The notes under the pieces are model-generated. The model was not told the DNA's origin, did no database searches, and saw only the letters and a program-made list of their open reading frames with translations. DNA of 64,000 nucleotides from the NCBI RefSeq assembly GCF_030440575.1, contig NZ_CP047189.1, positions 2,046,001-2,110,000 on the forward strand. Direction: 5' to 3'. Made by a program: the position numbers and the translations under genes. This document shows positions 26,265 to 35,868 of the stretch, piece after piece; position 1 is the first letter of the stretch; each line of letters begins with the position of its first letter. Source of the stretch: Corynebacterium ciconiae DSM 44920. GTDB lineage: Bacteria; Actinomycetota; Actinomycetes; Mycobacteriales; Mycobacteriaceae.

Positions 26265-28202
26265 TTAGGTGCGGCGCCACCCCACTGACCCACCGTCACC
26301 GGTGTCCGGCCCCCGGAAAATATCCCGGGCGGGTGAGTTCCGGTCGGTGGGTTCATTCATGTCTGCGAAAAGATCATCAACACTGTCTTCGTCGAGGTCG
26401 TCATAGTCGTACTCGATGTCCTCGGAATCCTCGTCAAGACGGTCGAATACCCCGAATTGTTTGAGTTCCTCAGCGTCATAGAGCGCCAGAACATCCTCAT
26501 AGTCCTCGCCCAGTAACTCGGCGAGCTCGCTGGGGCCCACCCTGTAGCCGCCGTAGCGGCTGCGCTCATCTGTGCCCTCGGGGTTGATGATCGGAACGAT
26601 GTCCACCACCAGCTGCACCGGGCGGCCGATGACCTCGGCAATCTCATCAGCCATCGCCATGCTATCGCGCACTGCCAGTAGCACTGCGGCGCGGTGCACC
26701 CCGTCGAGCGCCACTTTCTCTCGGATCAGATACTCCTGGGCCGCCATGGTGGCCTTTTCCTCAATCTCTTCATATCGCTCGGGGGATATGCCCTTCAGCT
26801 CCGCATTCATGTCACCCCAGAAGGGCGTGATCTCGAGCCTGTCCATCACCACCAAAGGGATCTGACCATCCTCGGCGCGGGGGAACAACTCATTGAGCAC
26901 AGCCCCAGGTACCTCCTCCTCAGCGCTCTCGGCGCCCACACCGATTCCCTCGGCACCGGTTTCCTCTTCACCGGTATCAGCCACCTCATCATCCTCGGCA
27001 TTGCCCCTGCCCGCGTCGGGGCTGGAGGCGGCGTGTTCCTCGGTGTTCTCGCCTAGAGTGTCGAGATACTCGGAGTAGTGTGTAAACACCTCGCTCATGC
27101 GCGGCAGGAGATGCTCCTCGAGAAGCAGATTGCGTATCTCACGCGGCGCGAAGGCCGCATCGAGAGACAGCAGGGTGATGGTGCGAAGATCCTCAAGGCC
27201 TAGGCCACACTCCTGGACTAAAAACATCATCTCGTCGGTTTGGCTCACCCCAGAGACCGAACGATTGTCGGTGTTGATGCTGCACGCAATGCCGTGTCGG
27301 TAGAGCGCGGCAAAGGGATGTCTCTGCCCCTGCTGCACGGTTCCCGTCTGGTAATTCGAGCGCGGGCACACCTCGAGGCACACCTTGGTGTCAAAAATCT
27401 GCCGCGCCACGGGATGGGTGATGAAGCCATCATCTTCAGGCAGCACATCCGCCAGCCGCACCCCGTGGCCGATGCGGCGCGCTCCGAGCTCTAGCGCTTC
27501 GCGGATAGAGTCCACCCCGCTGGCCTCGCCGGCGTGAATGGTCACCGGCACGCAGTGGTGTCGCAGCAGCTCGAAGGCCTCGCGGAAGCGGGAGGCAGGA
27601 AAGCCCTCTTCTGGCCCGGCGAGATCGAAGCCCACTACCATGCCGGTCGCGTCTCCTGGTGCGTAGTTGTCCACGGTGAGCTGGGCTACCTCGAGCACCT
27701 TGTCTTGGTGGCGCATCCCGCACAGAATAAGGCGCACCACGAGGGTGATGCCGTGATCATCGAGCAGGCCGGTGGCCGCGTAGATCCCCTCGATCGCAGC
27801 ATCCACCACCTCTTGCATGCTCAGCCCTTTGGTGGTGTGTAGCTCGGGGGCAAAGCGCAGCTCGGCGTAGACACAGTTGTCCGCGGCCAGCTGCATCACG
27901 GCATCGGAGGCCGCCATGGCAATGGACTGGGCATCTTGCATCAAGGCCACGGTGGGGGCGAAGCATTCGAGGTAGCCTTCGAGGCTGCCGGCGTTGGCGT
28001 TGGTGTGAAACCACTCAGCTAGCGCCTCGGGGGTGGACGCGGGCAGCTCATAGCCCTGCTGCTCGGCCAGATGCACCATGAGTTGGGGTGTGAGGCCGCC
28101 GTCGAGGTGATCGTGTAGCGAGACTTTCGGCAGGTCTTTGACGATGTCACGCGGTGGCGGAGGCAGGATCTGAGAGAAAAGAGGGTTCACCATAGCCCAC
28201 AT
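26265..28202 (-). CDS. add: Adenosine deaminase with long acidic C-terminal extension
   Basis: 645 residues, almost twice the usual 330-360. Residues about 20-365 form the deaminase TIM barrel: HDHLDGG (zinc His pair), HAGEASG (zinc His and catalytic Glu), IGHGVRL and SINTDNRSVS (metal Asp). It turns adenosine into inosine in purine salvage. A strongly acidic low-complexity linker (about 380-430) joins a second, unrecognised domain (about 435-590, with LVVMDRLEITPFWGDM and VQLVVDIVPI) and another acidic tail (DEDSEDIEYDYDDLDED). Starts at 28202 or 28193 are both possible; neither has a good ribosome binding site. Convergent with the duplicated-domain gene. Confidence 0.85.
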   Translation of the reverse strand: MWAMVNPLFSQILPPPPRDIVKDLPKVSLHDHLDGGLTPQLMVHLAEQQGYELPASTPEALAEWFHTNANAGSLEGYLECFAPTVALMQDAQSIAMAASDAVMQLAADNCVYAELRFAPELHTTKGLSMQEVVDAAIEGIYAATGLLDDHGITLVVRLILCGMRHQDKVLEVAQLTVDNYAPGDATGMVVGFDLAGPEEGFPASRFREAFELLRHHCVPVTIHAGEASGVDSIREALELGARRIGHGVRLADVLPEDDGFITHPVARQIFDTKVCLEVCPRSNYQTGTVQQGQRHPFAALYRHGIACSINTDNRSVSGVSQTDEMMFLVQECGLGLEDLRTITLLSLDAAFAPREIRNLLLEEHLLPRMSEVFTHYSEYLDTLGENTEEHAASSPDAGRGNAEDDEVADTGEEETGAEGIGVGAESAEEEVPGAVLNELFPRAEDGQIPLVVMDRLEITPFWGDMNAELKGISPERYEEIEEKATMAAQEYLIREKVALDGVHRAAVLLAVRDSMAMADEIAEVIGRPVQLVVDIVPIINPEGTDERSRYGGYRVGPSELAELLGEDYEDVLALYDAEELKQFGVFDRLDEDSEDIEYDYDDLDEDSVDDLFADMNEPTDRNSPARDIFRGPDTGDGGSVGWRRT

Positions 28203-28272
28203 TCTAAGGTGACACTGGCCTTCTCGCCTTGCGCCGCAGTGGCAGTGATGTGCAATAGACTAGCGAGCTATC

Positions 28273-29562
28273 ATGGCTCATCATTTTTCGCGCGCTTATC
28301 GACGCCTCCCCGCTTACCTGCTCGCGCTCTCGCTCAGCACCACCGGGATGCCCATGTCATGGGCGCAGGAGCAGCACACCCCGTCCACCACCCAGACGCC
28401 ACCGCGCACCACCTCCCCCGACACAGATGATTGCCCCCACGCCACTACCCCTCCCCCGCCGGTGGATACCTCCGAGGAACCTGCCCCTGGCCACAGCTCT
28501 CCGCCCCCGCTGCCGGTGGCAGACACTAATGCCGGCGGGGCCAAGCTCAATGACTGCGGTGTGATTACCGCCCGCGGCTTCACCACCCCAGCAGGAAATA
28601 CCGCCTCGAGCTGGATTGTCTTCGATCTCGATTCGGGAGAGGTCTTCGGCGCCAAAGACCCGCACGGCCGCTACCGCCCTGCCTCGGTGATCAAGGCCCT
28701 TTTGGCGCTGGTGAGTATCACCACCTTGGACTTGGACAAGAAGGTGGAAGTCTCCGCGGAATCGGCGGGAATCGAAGGTTCGGCCGTAGGCATCGGCCCA
28801 GGCGGGGTGTACACCAACCGGCAGCTGATTAGCGGCCTGCTCATGGCGAGCGGTAACGACGCCGCCCACGCCCTCGCCCAAGAGCTTGGTGGGGATGCTA
28901 TCGCCCTAGAAAAGGTCAACGCCCTGGCCCAGAAGCTGGGGGCGCGCAATACTCGCGCCGCCACCTACAGCGGACTCGACGGCCCCGGCATGTCTACCAC
29001 CGCTTTCGACTTGGCGCTCATCTATAGGCAGGCGTGGGCCAATCCCACCTTCGCGGAGATGGTGCACACCCGCTCCATGGATTTTCCCGGCTGGGGCGAG
29101 TACGAGGGTTTCGAGGTGTGGAACGATAACCAGCTGCTGTCCGAACACGAGGATTCCCTAGGCGGCAAGACCGGCTACACCGATGATGCCAACCATACTT
29201 TTGTGGGGGCGCGCGAGGTCGATGGCCGCAGGATCGCCGCGGTGGTTTTAGATGCCACTATCACTCCCGACAAGCGGGCCTGGCAGATGGCGGATGATCT
29301 CATCGACGCCGCCGCAGCCACCCCAGAGTCGAATCCGCCGCTTGGCACGGTCGCTGCATTAGACACAGACACCCAAGCAGCTTCGCCCTCCTCACCGACC
29401 GATACAGACAGCACGGAGGCTGCGGCCGCCGATGAAGGCGAAAGCACAGCCTCCCGCGGCAAGGACGTGGCCCTGGTGCTGGCCTTCTTCCTTGCCTTGA
29501 TTACCGGGGGTGTCGTCGCGCTCGCCGGCTGGCGTTCGCGCCGCCGCGGCCATGTGCGTTAG
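28273..29562 (+). CDS. dacA: D-alanyl-D-alanine carboxypeptidase (low-molecular-weight PBP)
   Basis: 429 residues. An N-terminal signal peptide (cut near residue 30, SWA) is followed by a Pro/Thr-rich spacer, the serine transpeptidase-like domain and a C-terminal membrane anchor with a basic tail (about 395-429). Motifs: SVIK (Ser138-Lys141), SGN (193-195) and KTG (299-301). It trims the terminal D-Ala from peptidoglycan stems outside the membrane. Two cysteines (54 and 95) flank the spacer and could form a disulfide. The stop shares 4 bases with the RDD gene on the other strand. A recurrent 12-mer copy lies over codons 8-12. Confidence 0.9.
   Translation: MAHHFSRAYRRLPAYLLALSLSTTGMPMSWAQEQHTPSTTQTPPRTTSPDTDDCPHATTPPPPVDTSEEPAPGHSSPPPLPVADTNAGGAKLNDCGVITARGFTTPAGNTASSWIVFDLDSGEVFGAKDPHGRYRPASVIKALLALVSITTLDLDKKVEVSAESAGIEGSAVGIGPGGVYTNRQLISGLLMASGNDAAHALAQELGGDAIALEKVNALAQKLGARNTRAATYSGLDGPGMSTTAFDLALIYRQAWANPTFAEMVHTRSMDFPGWGEYEGFEVWNDNQLLSEHEDSLGGKTGYTDDANHTFVGAREVDGRRIAAVVLDATITPDKRAWQMADDLIDAAAATPESNPPLGTVAALDTDTQAASPSSPTDTDSTEAAAADEGESTASRGKDVALVLAFFLALITGGVVALAGWRSRRRGHVR
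28294..28305 (+). repeat. Recurrent 12-mer GCTTATCGACGC, copy 2
   Basis: Exact copy inside the signal-peptide region of the carboxypeptidase gene, read in a frame that does not encode Leu-Ile-Asp-Ala. Confidence 0.6.
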
Positions 29563-30464
29563 TTATCCTCCACGAAACGCTTGCGCACAACCTCACCGTG
29601 TACAAGCTCATCGTGTTTGGCTACGTTGCCGCGCTGACCGGTAATGCTGAACAGGCACACCGCGCCGGCGATCATGGACACCACAGCCAGGGCGGGCTGC
29701 GCCATGAAAAACTTCCACCACGACCGCTTCAGAGATTGAGCCACCGTGAGGTTCTGGCCGGTGCGAACGTCCTTGGTGCGATAGCCCGCCGCCAGCTTCA
29801 CTGGGGTGGCCCCAAGCAAGGTCTCGCTACCGCACACGTACGCAATCAACACCACGAGGGCAATAAGAGTAGAAGCCACCGGCTGTACATCGGAGACGCC
29901 TGCCGCAGCTTGGACAAGTTCCGTGGCAGTCATAGCAACCATCCAGTCGCCGGCACCGCACACAAAACGCACCCCAGGCCCAGGCCTGCGCTCAAGCGGA
30001 TCTTGGATTGCGCCCTCCGCGCCAGTGACATAGCCTGCCGGGCCGTAGGGCATCATCCCATGCTGGGGCTGGGCCATATTCGGCATGCCCGGCACCGCCT
30101 GGCCAGGGGCGGTAGCCACCTGCGGTTGCCCCTGTGGCGGCAGGGTGAACCCTGAGCCCGAGTGAGGCCGTGCGGCGAGATCATCGGGAAGCTCGCCGAT
30201 CTTGGCAAGGGTATCGAGTTCCTTCCAGCTGCAGGGCCTGCCCAAAGCTTTCTCATCGTATTCCCGCTGCGAATCGGCATCATCCATGATGTCGATGAGG
30301 ATGCGTACCTCGCGCCGCGGCGACTGCTCGCAATCGAGGCCATCAAGCTCGAGCTCGGCGTCGATAGTGCACAGCCTTCGCAGGGCTGAGTTTCGGTCCC
30401 GATCCAGGCCCAACAATCCGTATATATCCACGACAGGCTCGGACGCGACGTGCTGGTAGCTCAT
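29559..30464 (-). CDS. RDD family membrane protein with degenerate J-like N-terminal domain
   Basis: 301 residues in three parts. Residues 10-75 resemble a J domain (VDIYGLLGLDRD at the front, MDDADSQREYDEKALG at the end) but lack the HPD tripeptide, so DnaK stimulation is unlikely. Residues about 90-155 are Pro/Gly/Gln/Met-rich and probably disordered. Residues about 160-285 hold an RDD domain with three hydrophobic helices, including GATPVKLAAGYRTKD. Function is unknown. The start overlaps the stop of the upstream YihY gene as ATGA (30461-30464), so the two are translationally coupled. Confidence 0.72.
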   Translation of the reverse strand: MSYQHVASEPVVDIYGLLGLDRDRNSALRRLCTIDAELELDGLDCEQSPRREVRILIDIMDDADSQREYDEKALGRPCSWKELDTLAKIGELPDDLAARPHSGSGFTLPPQGQPQVATAPGQAVPGMPNMAQPQHGMMPYGPAGYVTGAEGAIQDPLERRPGPGVRFVCGAGDWMVAMTATELVQAAAGVSDVQPVASTLIALVVLIAYVCGSETLLGATPVKLAAGYRTKDVRTGQNLTVAQSLKRSWWKFFMAQPALAVVSMIAGAVCLFSITGQRGNVAKHDELVHGEVVRKRFVEDN

Positions 30465-31570
30465 TGAGATTCTCCTTGTCGGTGATAGACAGATTTAGAG
30501 TAGCGCACACTACGGACACCAAAAGCTATTACGGCGCCGCAGGCGAACAATAGTGCGGAGCCACTCGCCGAGGGACCGCTGCGTCCGCGCACCCCCTTCA
30601 TCCGCAACACGGCAGGCTGGGGCGCCTCGAATTCCATCAATTCAAGGGCCCGATCGCTGGTAGCCGACCACGCGGTGCACAACATAACGATCTGCCACAC
30701 AATGAACAGCAACACCATGATCGCGATCGCCGGACCAAACACCGCACCCGCTGGGTAGGCGAAGAAAAAGATGGCAATCGCGTTAGCGCCGCGCTTGAAC
30801 AGCTCGAGGATGATCGCCCCCACCAGCGCAGGGCGCCACACAATGGACCACGGCACAGGGAATTTCGGCACCGCTTTCATGATCCACGCCACGGCGATGA
30901 AGTTGGCGAGCACAGCCACTCCGAATGCCGCTAGGATCATTCCCACTCCCATGCCGGGCACGTGATCCACACCGAGATAAACAATGATCCGCTCGGCTAC
31001 CGCATTGGTCTGCACGGTGGTCACGCCAAAGGCAATGAGCATCACCACCATGAGGCCGATCAGTTCTGCCACATCGCGCAGCTTGGAGGTAAAGAAGTTG
31101 CTGCCACGGGGATCGGCCATCCACACCGCAGTGGTGCCAAAGCGCAGGTTGACCATCCAGTTCGTGCCAGTCCACAGGGCCGTAAAGGCGCCGAGCCCGA
31201 GCACCATGCCACGCTGATCCACCGCGGCGGTGATCACGGTCATGAATGTCGGCGCCACATCCCCGCCCAGGTATTCGCTGAGGAAGTCCTCGATGCCGTC
31301 GATCAGCCGAGGCTGACTGTTGAGCACGAAACCGGCCGCGGAGAAGACGAGCATGAGAAGCGGAATGATGGACATCACCGAGAAATAGGTGATGGCCGCG
31401 CCAAACTGCCAGCCGCCACAGCGAGCGTAACGCTCGATCATGCGCATGGTGTGATCGAACCAGCCCCACCTGGCGCGGCCCCGAGCGATACGGCCGCCGG
31501 GGGTGGCGTCGGTGCGCTCGATGCCGAAATCATCCACGGCGGCTGGGTTCGGTGAGGTAGTTGCGGACAC
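30461..31570 (-). CDS. YihY/BrkB family membrane protein, paralogue 1
   Basis: About 369 residues from GTG 31570, with GGGAGGG upstream; the frame is open to 31612 without a site. Family core: MRMIERYARCGGWQFGAAITYFSVMSIIPLLMLVFS, summarised by its ITYFSVMSIIPLLML segment, followed by five further helices; six membrane segments in all. Once named ribonuclease BN, the family is now seen as an inner membrane protein of uncertain function. A second copy lies directly upstream. It is followed by the J-like/RDD gene with coupled translation. Confidence 0.85.
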   Translation of the reverse strand: MSATTSPNPAAVDDFGIERTDATPGGRIARGRARWGWFDHTMRMIERYARCGGWQFGAAITYFSVMSIIPLLMLVFSAAGFVLNSQPRLIDGIEDFLSEYLGGDVAPTFMTVITAAVDQRGMVLGLGAFTALWTGTNWMVNLRFGTTAVWMADPRGSNFFTSKLRDVAELIGLMVVMLIAFGVTTVQTNAVAERIIVYLGVDHVPGMGVGMILAAFGVAVLANFIAVAWIMKAVPKFPVPWSIVWRPALVGAIILELFKRGANAIAIFFFAYPAGAVFGPAIAIMVLLFIVWQIVMLCTAWSATSDRALELMEFEAPQPAVLRMKGVRGRSGPSASGSALLFACGAVIAFGVRSVRYSKSVYHRQGESQ

Positions 31571-31666
31571 GCGCGTGTGTACCCTCCCTAGCCATCTCGG
31601 CGCCAAAACCAATGGCAGCTTAGCAAAATCTGAGTTTCATGCCCTGCCGCGCCATCACAGAGCAAT

Positions 31667-31700
31667 GGGCCCCGCTCACGCTGTGTGGTGAACGGGGCCC
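31667..31700 (-). terminator. Hairpin between the two YihY genes
   Basis: GGGCCCCG and CGGGGCCC form an 8-bp GC stem around an 18-base loop that can add TCAC/GTGA pairs. It lies 15 bases past the stop of the upstream paralogue, so the two copies may not be fully co-transcribed. Confidence 0.6.
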
Positions 31701-31714
31701 GCGTGGCGGTGCTG

Positions 31715-32791
31715 TTATTTGCCGCCGAAGAGCGAGGCGAGCAGCCCACCGGCCACCGCGCCGGCGCCGAGCATAGCCGCGGTCTTGGAGGCCGAGGTTC
31801 CGGTGTGGACCTCGCGGCGTACTCGGATCACGGCGGGCTCCGGCACATCGTAATCCACCAAAGCTAAGGACTCCTCGGTGGTGGCTGCCCATGCGGAGGA
31901 GTAGAGCAGGATACGCCAGATGAAGTACAGCAGCGCCATCACACCGATGATCGGGCCGAAGGTGGCGCCGGCCGGGTTGGATAGCGCATTGGAGAAGAAC
32001 AAGGAACCGAATTGCTTCAGGATCTCGAATCCAATTGCGCCCACGAGGGCCGCCTTCGCGCAGGACTTCAACGGGGTCTTGGTGCGCGGCATAAACTTCA
32101 CCAGCCAGAAGAACACCATGTAGTTCGCCAGCACACCGACGATCACGGCCACCGCATAGGTGATGTAATTAATGCCCGGGATATCGCCTAGGCCGATGTG
32201 ATCGAGCAGATCGGCGGTGAGCCCAGAGGCGCCCACGGCGGTCACACCAAAGGCCAGCACGAGGGCCAGCAGCAGGGTGATCAGGCCGATGAGATCGCGC
32301 AGCTTGTTGACGAAGAAATTGCCGCCCACCGGATTGAGTTTCCACATCTTCGATACGCCGTAGCGCAGGTTGTTCATCCAGCCCAACCCAGACCACAGGG
32401 CGGTAAGGGCACCAATTCCAGCGACCGATCCGCGCTGCTCCACGGCGGTGTCGAGGATCTCGGTGAGGGTCTCCGAAATGGACCCGTCCACCGATTCGGT
32501 GATCTGCTGGCGCACCTCGTCCAACAGCTGCGGGTTGCCGGCCAAGACGAAACCGAGGCCAGCGAAGAGCAGCATGAGGATGGGGAAAATCGACAGCACC
32601 GAGAAGTAGGTGATGCCGGCGGAGTATTGGTTGCCGCCCATCGAGGAATAGCGCTCCTGCATGCGCATGATGTGGTCGAACCACTCGTGCTTAGCGCGAA
32701 ACGCAGCGATCGCGCCGACATTATCGTCATTGGTGCGTTCGATGCCGTGCACGTCGGTGCGTGCCGGGTTAGCGGTAGTACGTGCCGCCAT
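31715..32791 (-). CDS. YihY/BrkB family membrane protein, paralogue 2
   Basis: 358 residues, ATG 32791 with GAGGAG upstream. Shares with paralogue 1 the N-terminal block (HGIERTNDD, WFDHIMRMQERY), the ITYFSVLSIFPILMLLFAG helix and the C-terminal LVDYDVPEPAVIRV versus LMEFEAPQPAVLRM block, so the pair arose by tandem duplication. Six membrane helices. It starts 38 bases after trpS on the same strand; a yihY gene beside trpS is also the arrangement in C. glutamicum. Confidence 0.87.
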   Translation of the reverse strand: MAARTTANPARTDVHGIERTNDDNVGAIAAFRAKHEWFDHIMRMQERYSSMGGNQYSAGITYFSVLSIFPILMLLFAGLGFVLAGNPQLLDEVRQQITESVDGSISETLTEILDTAVEQRGSVAGIGALTALWSGLGWMNNLRYGVSKMWKLNPVGGNFFVNKLRDLIGLITLLLALVLAFGVTAVGASGLTADLLDHIGLGDIPGINYITYAVAVIVGVLANYMVFFWLVKFMPRTKTPLKSCAKAALVGAIGFEILKQFGSLFFSNALSNPAGATFGPIIGVMALLYFIWRILLYSSAWAATTEESLALVDYDVPEPAVIRVRREVHTGTSASKTAAMLGAGAVAGGLLASLFGGK

Positions 32792-32829
32792 GGATGTGTG
32801 TCTCCTCAGTCTTAAAGTATGCGCGCCGC

Positions 32830-33885
<1,056 letters not shown>

Positions 33886-33971
33886 CTACAACCCCTCCCA
33901 GACACCACCTACTCCCCCTCTCCCATGGAGCATGGAGACGCCTCTACCCTTGCCAGCTTATGGGTTACCCA

Positions 33972-33990
33972 CTATGGTGGTAAACCATAG
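33972..33990 (+). promoter_or_regulatory. Putative operator of the GntR regulator
   Basis: CTATGGT and ACCATAG form a perfect 7-bp inverted repeat with a 5-base centre (19 bases total), 16 bases before the regulator start. Size and position fit an autoregulated YtrA-subfamily GntR operator. Confidence 0.6.
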
Positions 33991-34006
33991 AACCTAGGAG
34001 GTAGTT

Positions 34007-34375
34007 ATGGAGCAGCCGATGTTCGAGCGCATCGCCGCCGATATTTGCGATCTCATCACTCGGGGCGTGCTCTCCACCGGCGAGCGTGCGCCCTCTACCA
34101 ATGAGCTCGCCCGCTATCACAGCGTTAATCCCACCACCGCTGCCAAAGCCCTCACCTTGCTGCACACCGAGGGTTTGGTGGAAAAGAGACGAGGGTTAGG
34201 CATGTTTGTCACCGAGAATGCTCGCGACACCCTCACCCGCCGTCGCAGGGAGCAACTTGATGAGCGCTTCATCGCCCCACTGCTTCGCGAGGCCCACGCC
34301 CTAGATATGGACCTCGATGAGGTCATCGAGCTTCTACGTTCCCACCCGATCCCAACGACTCCTACGGAGGTGTAG
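34007..34375 (+). CDS. GntR family regulator, YtrA subfamily
   Basis: 122 residues. The winged helix occupies the first 75: MFERIAADICDLITRGVL, then GERAPSTNELARYHSVNPTTAAKAL with the recognition helix, and GLVEKRRGLGMFVTE. The short C-terminal helix with no ligand domain is the YtrA type, which usually governs an adjacent ABC transporter. That fits the ATPase and permease genes that follow 4 bases and 825 bases later. AGGAGG lies before ATG 34007. It probably represses its own unit through the palindrome at 33972. Confidence 0.88.
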   Translation: MEQPMFERIAADICDLITRGVLSTGERAPSTNELARYHSVNPTTAAKALTLLHTEGLVEKRRGLGMFVTENARDTLTRRRREQLDERFIAPLLREAHALDMDLDEVIELLRSHPIPTTPTEV

Positions 34376-34379
34376 CACG

Positions 34380-35203
34380 ATGCGCCGTTGCGAACTCAAC
34401 AATCTTGCGGTACTGGGCATACTCAACGACACCACAACCAGCTTTACTGAAGGCGTACACGCACTTATTGGTCCCAGTGGGGCAGGGAAAACCACCTTTT
34501 GCGCGCCATCGCTGGACACGTAGGCACCACCGGTTCGATATCTCTTAACGATGCCACGGGGGTTTCCCTTGCACGGCATGCGTCCGATCTAGCGCTGTCT
34601 GGCCGGACTATCGCCGACTACCTCAGCATTCAGCAACTTGCACCTTGGGGGTTTAACCACAGCCACGCCCTCGACCTACTCGATCAGGTGGAGCTGAACC
34701 CCAAGACTCGGCTTAGCCAGCTCTCCTTAGGGGCTCGACAAACTCTGTCAGCAATTACCACTCTGGCTTCCCCAGCCACAGTGGCGCTGTTCGACGAGCC
34801 CTTTTCCGGTCTAGACGCACATCGTAGACAGTGGCTCCGGCAGCAAATGATTGAAATTTCCGATCGAGTCGTGGTGTTCACCTCGCATCGTCCCGAGGAT
34901 ATCGCGGGCCTAGCCGAAGATATCCGCCTCTTCGCACAGGGCACGCTGAGCGAGGCATTCACCCTCGAGGACACTCGCAATAACTACCCAGTAGTCACTG
35001 GCAAACGTAAGGATGTCAACCTCATCGGGGCTCGTACGGAGGTGATCCACTCAACCCACATGCTCGACGCTGTGACGGCAACTCTGTATGCACCCAATGG
35101 CATCGATGAGTGCGGCTCAGTACGGGTCGAGTATTTACCCGACACCGAACTCATCGACGCCATAGTTACCCGTACCAAACTCTCAGGAAAGGTCTCACCA
35201 TGA
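34380..35203 (+). pseudogene. ABC transporter ATP-binding protein, frameshifted after Walker A
   Basis: Starts at ATG 34380, four bases after the GntR stop. The first frame reads NNLAVLGILNDTTTSF and Walker A GPSGAGKTTF, then hits TAG 34521-34523. The frame that continues, LRAIAGHVGTTG onward, has signature LSLGARQ and Walker B VALFDEPFSGLDAH and stops at 35203. Inserting one T in the TTTT run at about 34496-34499 restores GKTTFLRAIAG, so one base is missing. The product would be about 274 residues. It may be a pseudogene, a slippage switch, or a read error. Its stop overlaps the permease start (ATGA). Confidence 0.8.
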
Positions 35204-35847
35204 TGTCTGTGTATCTTCGCCCACACCCTCTACTGTTCTGGTCCTGCGCAGCATTGTTCACCTTGATCGCTACTATCGCTTGGGTATTCACACCCGATGG
35301 AAACTTGTGGGCCCTGCAAGCCATTATCGCTGCTGCCCCTATCATGTTTTTCGCCGGATTATCTGGGCGGGCCGTGGTTGCTGCTGGAGTACCACGGAGT
35401 CGATGGTGGCGAAGCTGTTGGATGGTCGGCGTAGCGTACAGCCTTCTCTTTGCACTGGCGTGTACTCCCCTATCAATGGTGAAACTGGATTACTTCAGCT
35501 CCTTTATCACCCAGGTCCCTGGCGTCGCGGGAGATGAGTCCTCGCATTGGGTACTGCTCGGAATTGTCACCTTCTTAACCTTCTTCGTGTCACATTTGAT
35601 AAGCACAAGTATTGGTGCCACGGCAGCAGCCGTGCACAACGCCTACGGGATACGTGGCACAGCTACCCTCCTCGGAGCGATGGTAGTGATGTATCTCAGT
35701 TGTGTCCTCGCACTGAGTTATATTCTCGATCGCGGTACGGAGATCACAATCCCAGCGCCGTGGCCCGGGGTATTTCTCTTCGGCGTGCCCATCATCCTGT
35801 TGGCAGCGGCGGTGAGCTATCTCAGCGCCCGCCGCATCGAGCCCTAG
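35200..35847 (+). CDS. ABC transporter membrane subunit (putative)
   Basis: 215 residues with about six hydrophobic helices, including LLFWSCAALFTLIATIAWVF, IIAAAPIMFFAGLSG and GVFLFGVPIILLAAAVSYL. ATG 35200 overlaps the stop of the ATPase gene as ATGA, which implies coupled translation; if the ATPase is truncated by the frameshift, expression of this gene may fall. The GntR-ATPase-permease layout resembles ytr/bcr-type exporters for cell-wall-active compounds, but the substrate cannot be read from sequence. Confidence 0.7.
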   Translation: MMSVYLRPHPLLFWSCAALFTLIATIAWVFTPDGNLWALQAIIAAAPIMFFAGLSGRAVVAAGVPRSRWWRSCWMVGVAYSLLFALACTPLSMVKLDYFSSFITQVPGVAGDESSHWVLLGIVTFLTFFVSHLISTSIGATAAAVHNAYGIRGTATLLGAMVVMYLSCVLALSYILDRGTEITIPAPWPGVFLFGVPIILLAAAVSYLSARRIEP

Positions 35848-35868
35848 AAGGCACCCGCCGAGACCCCT

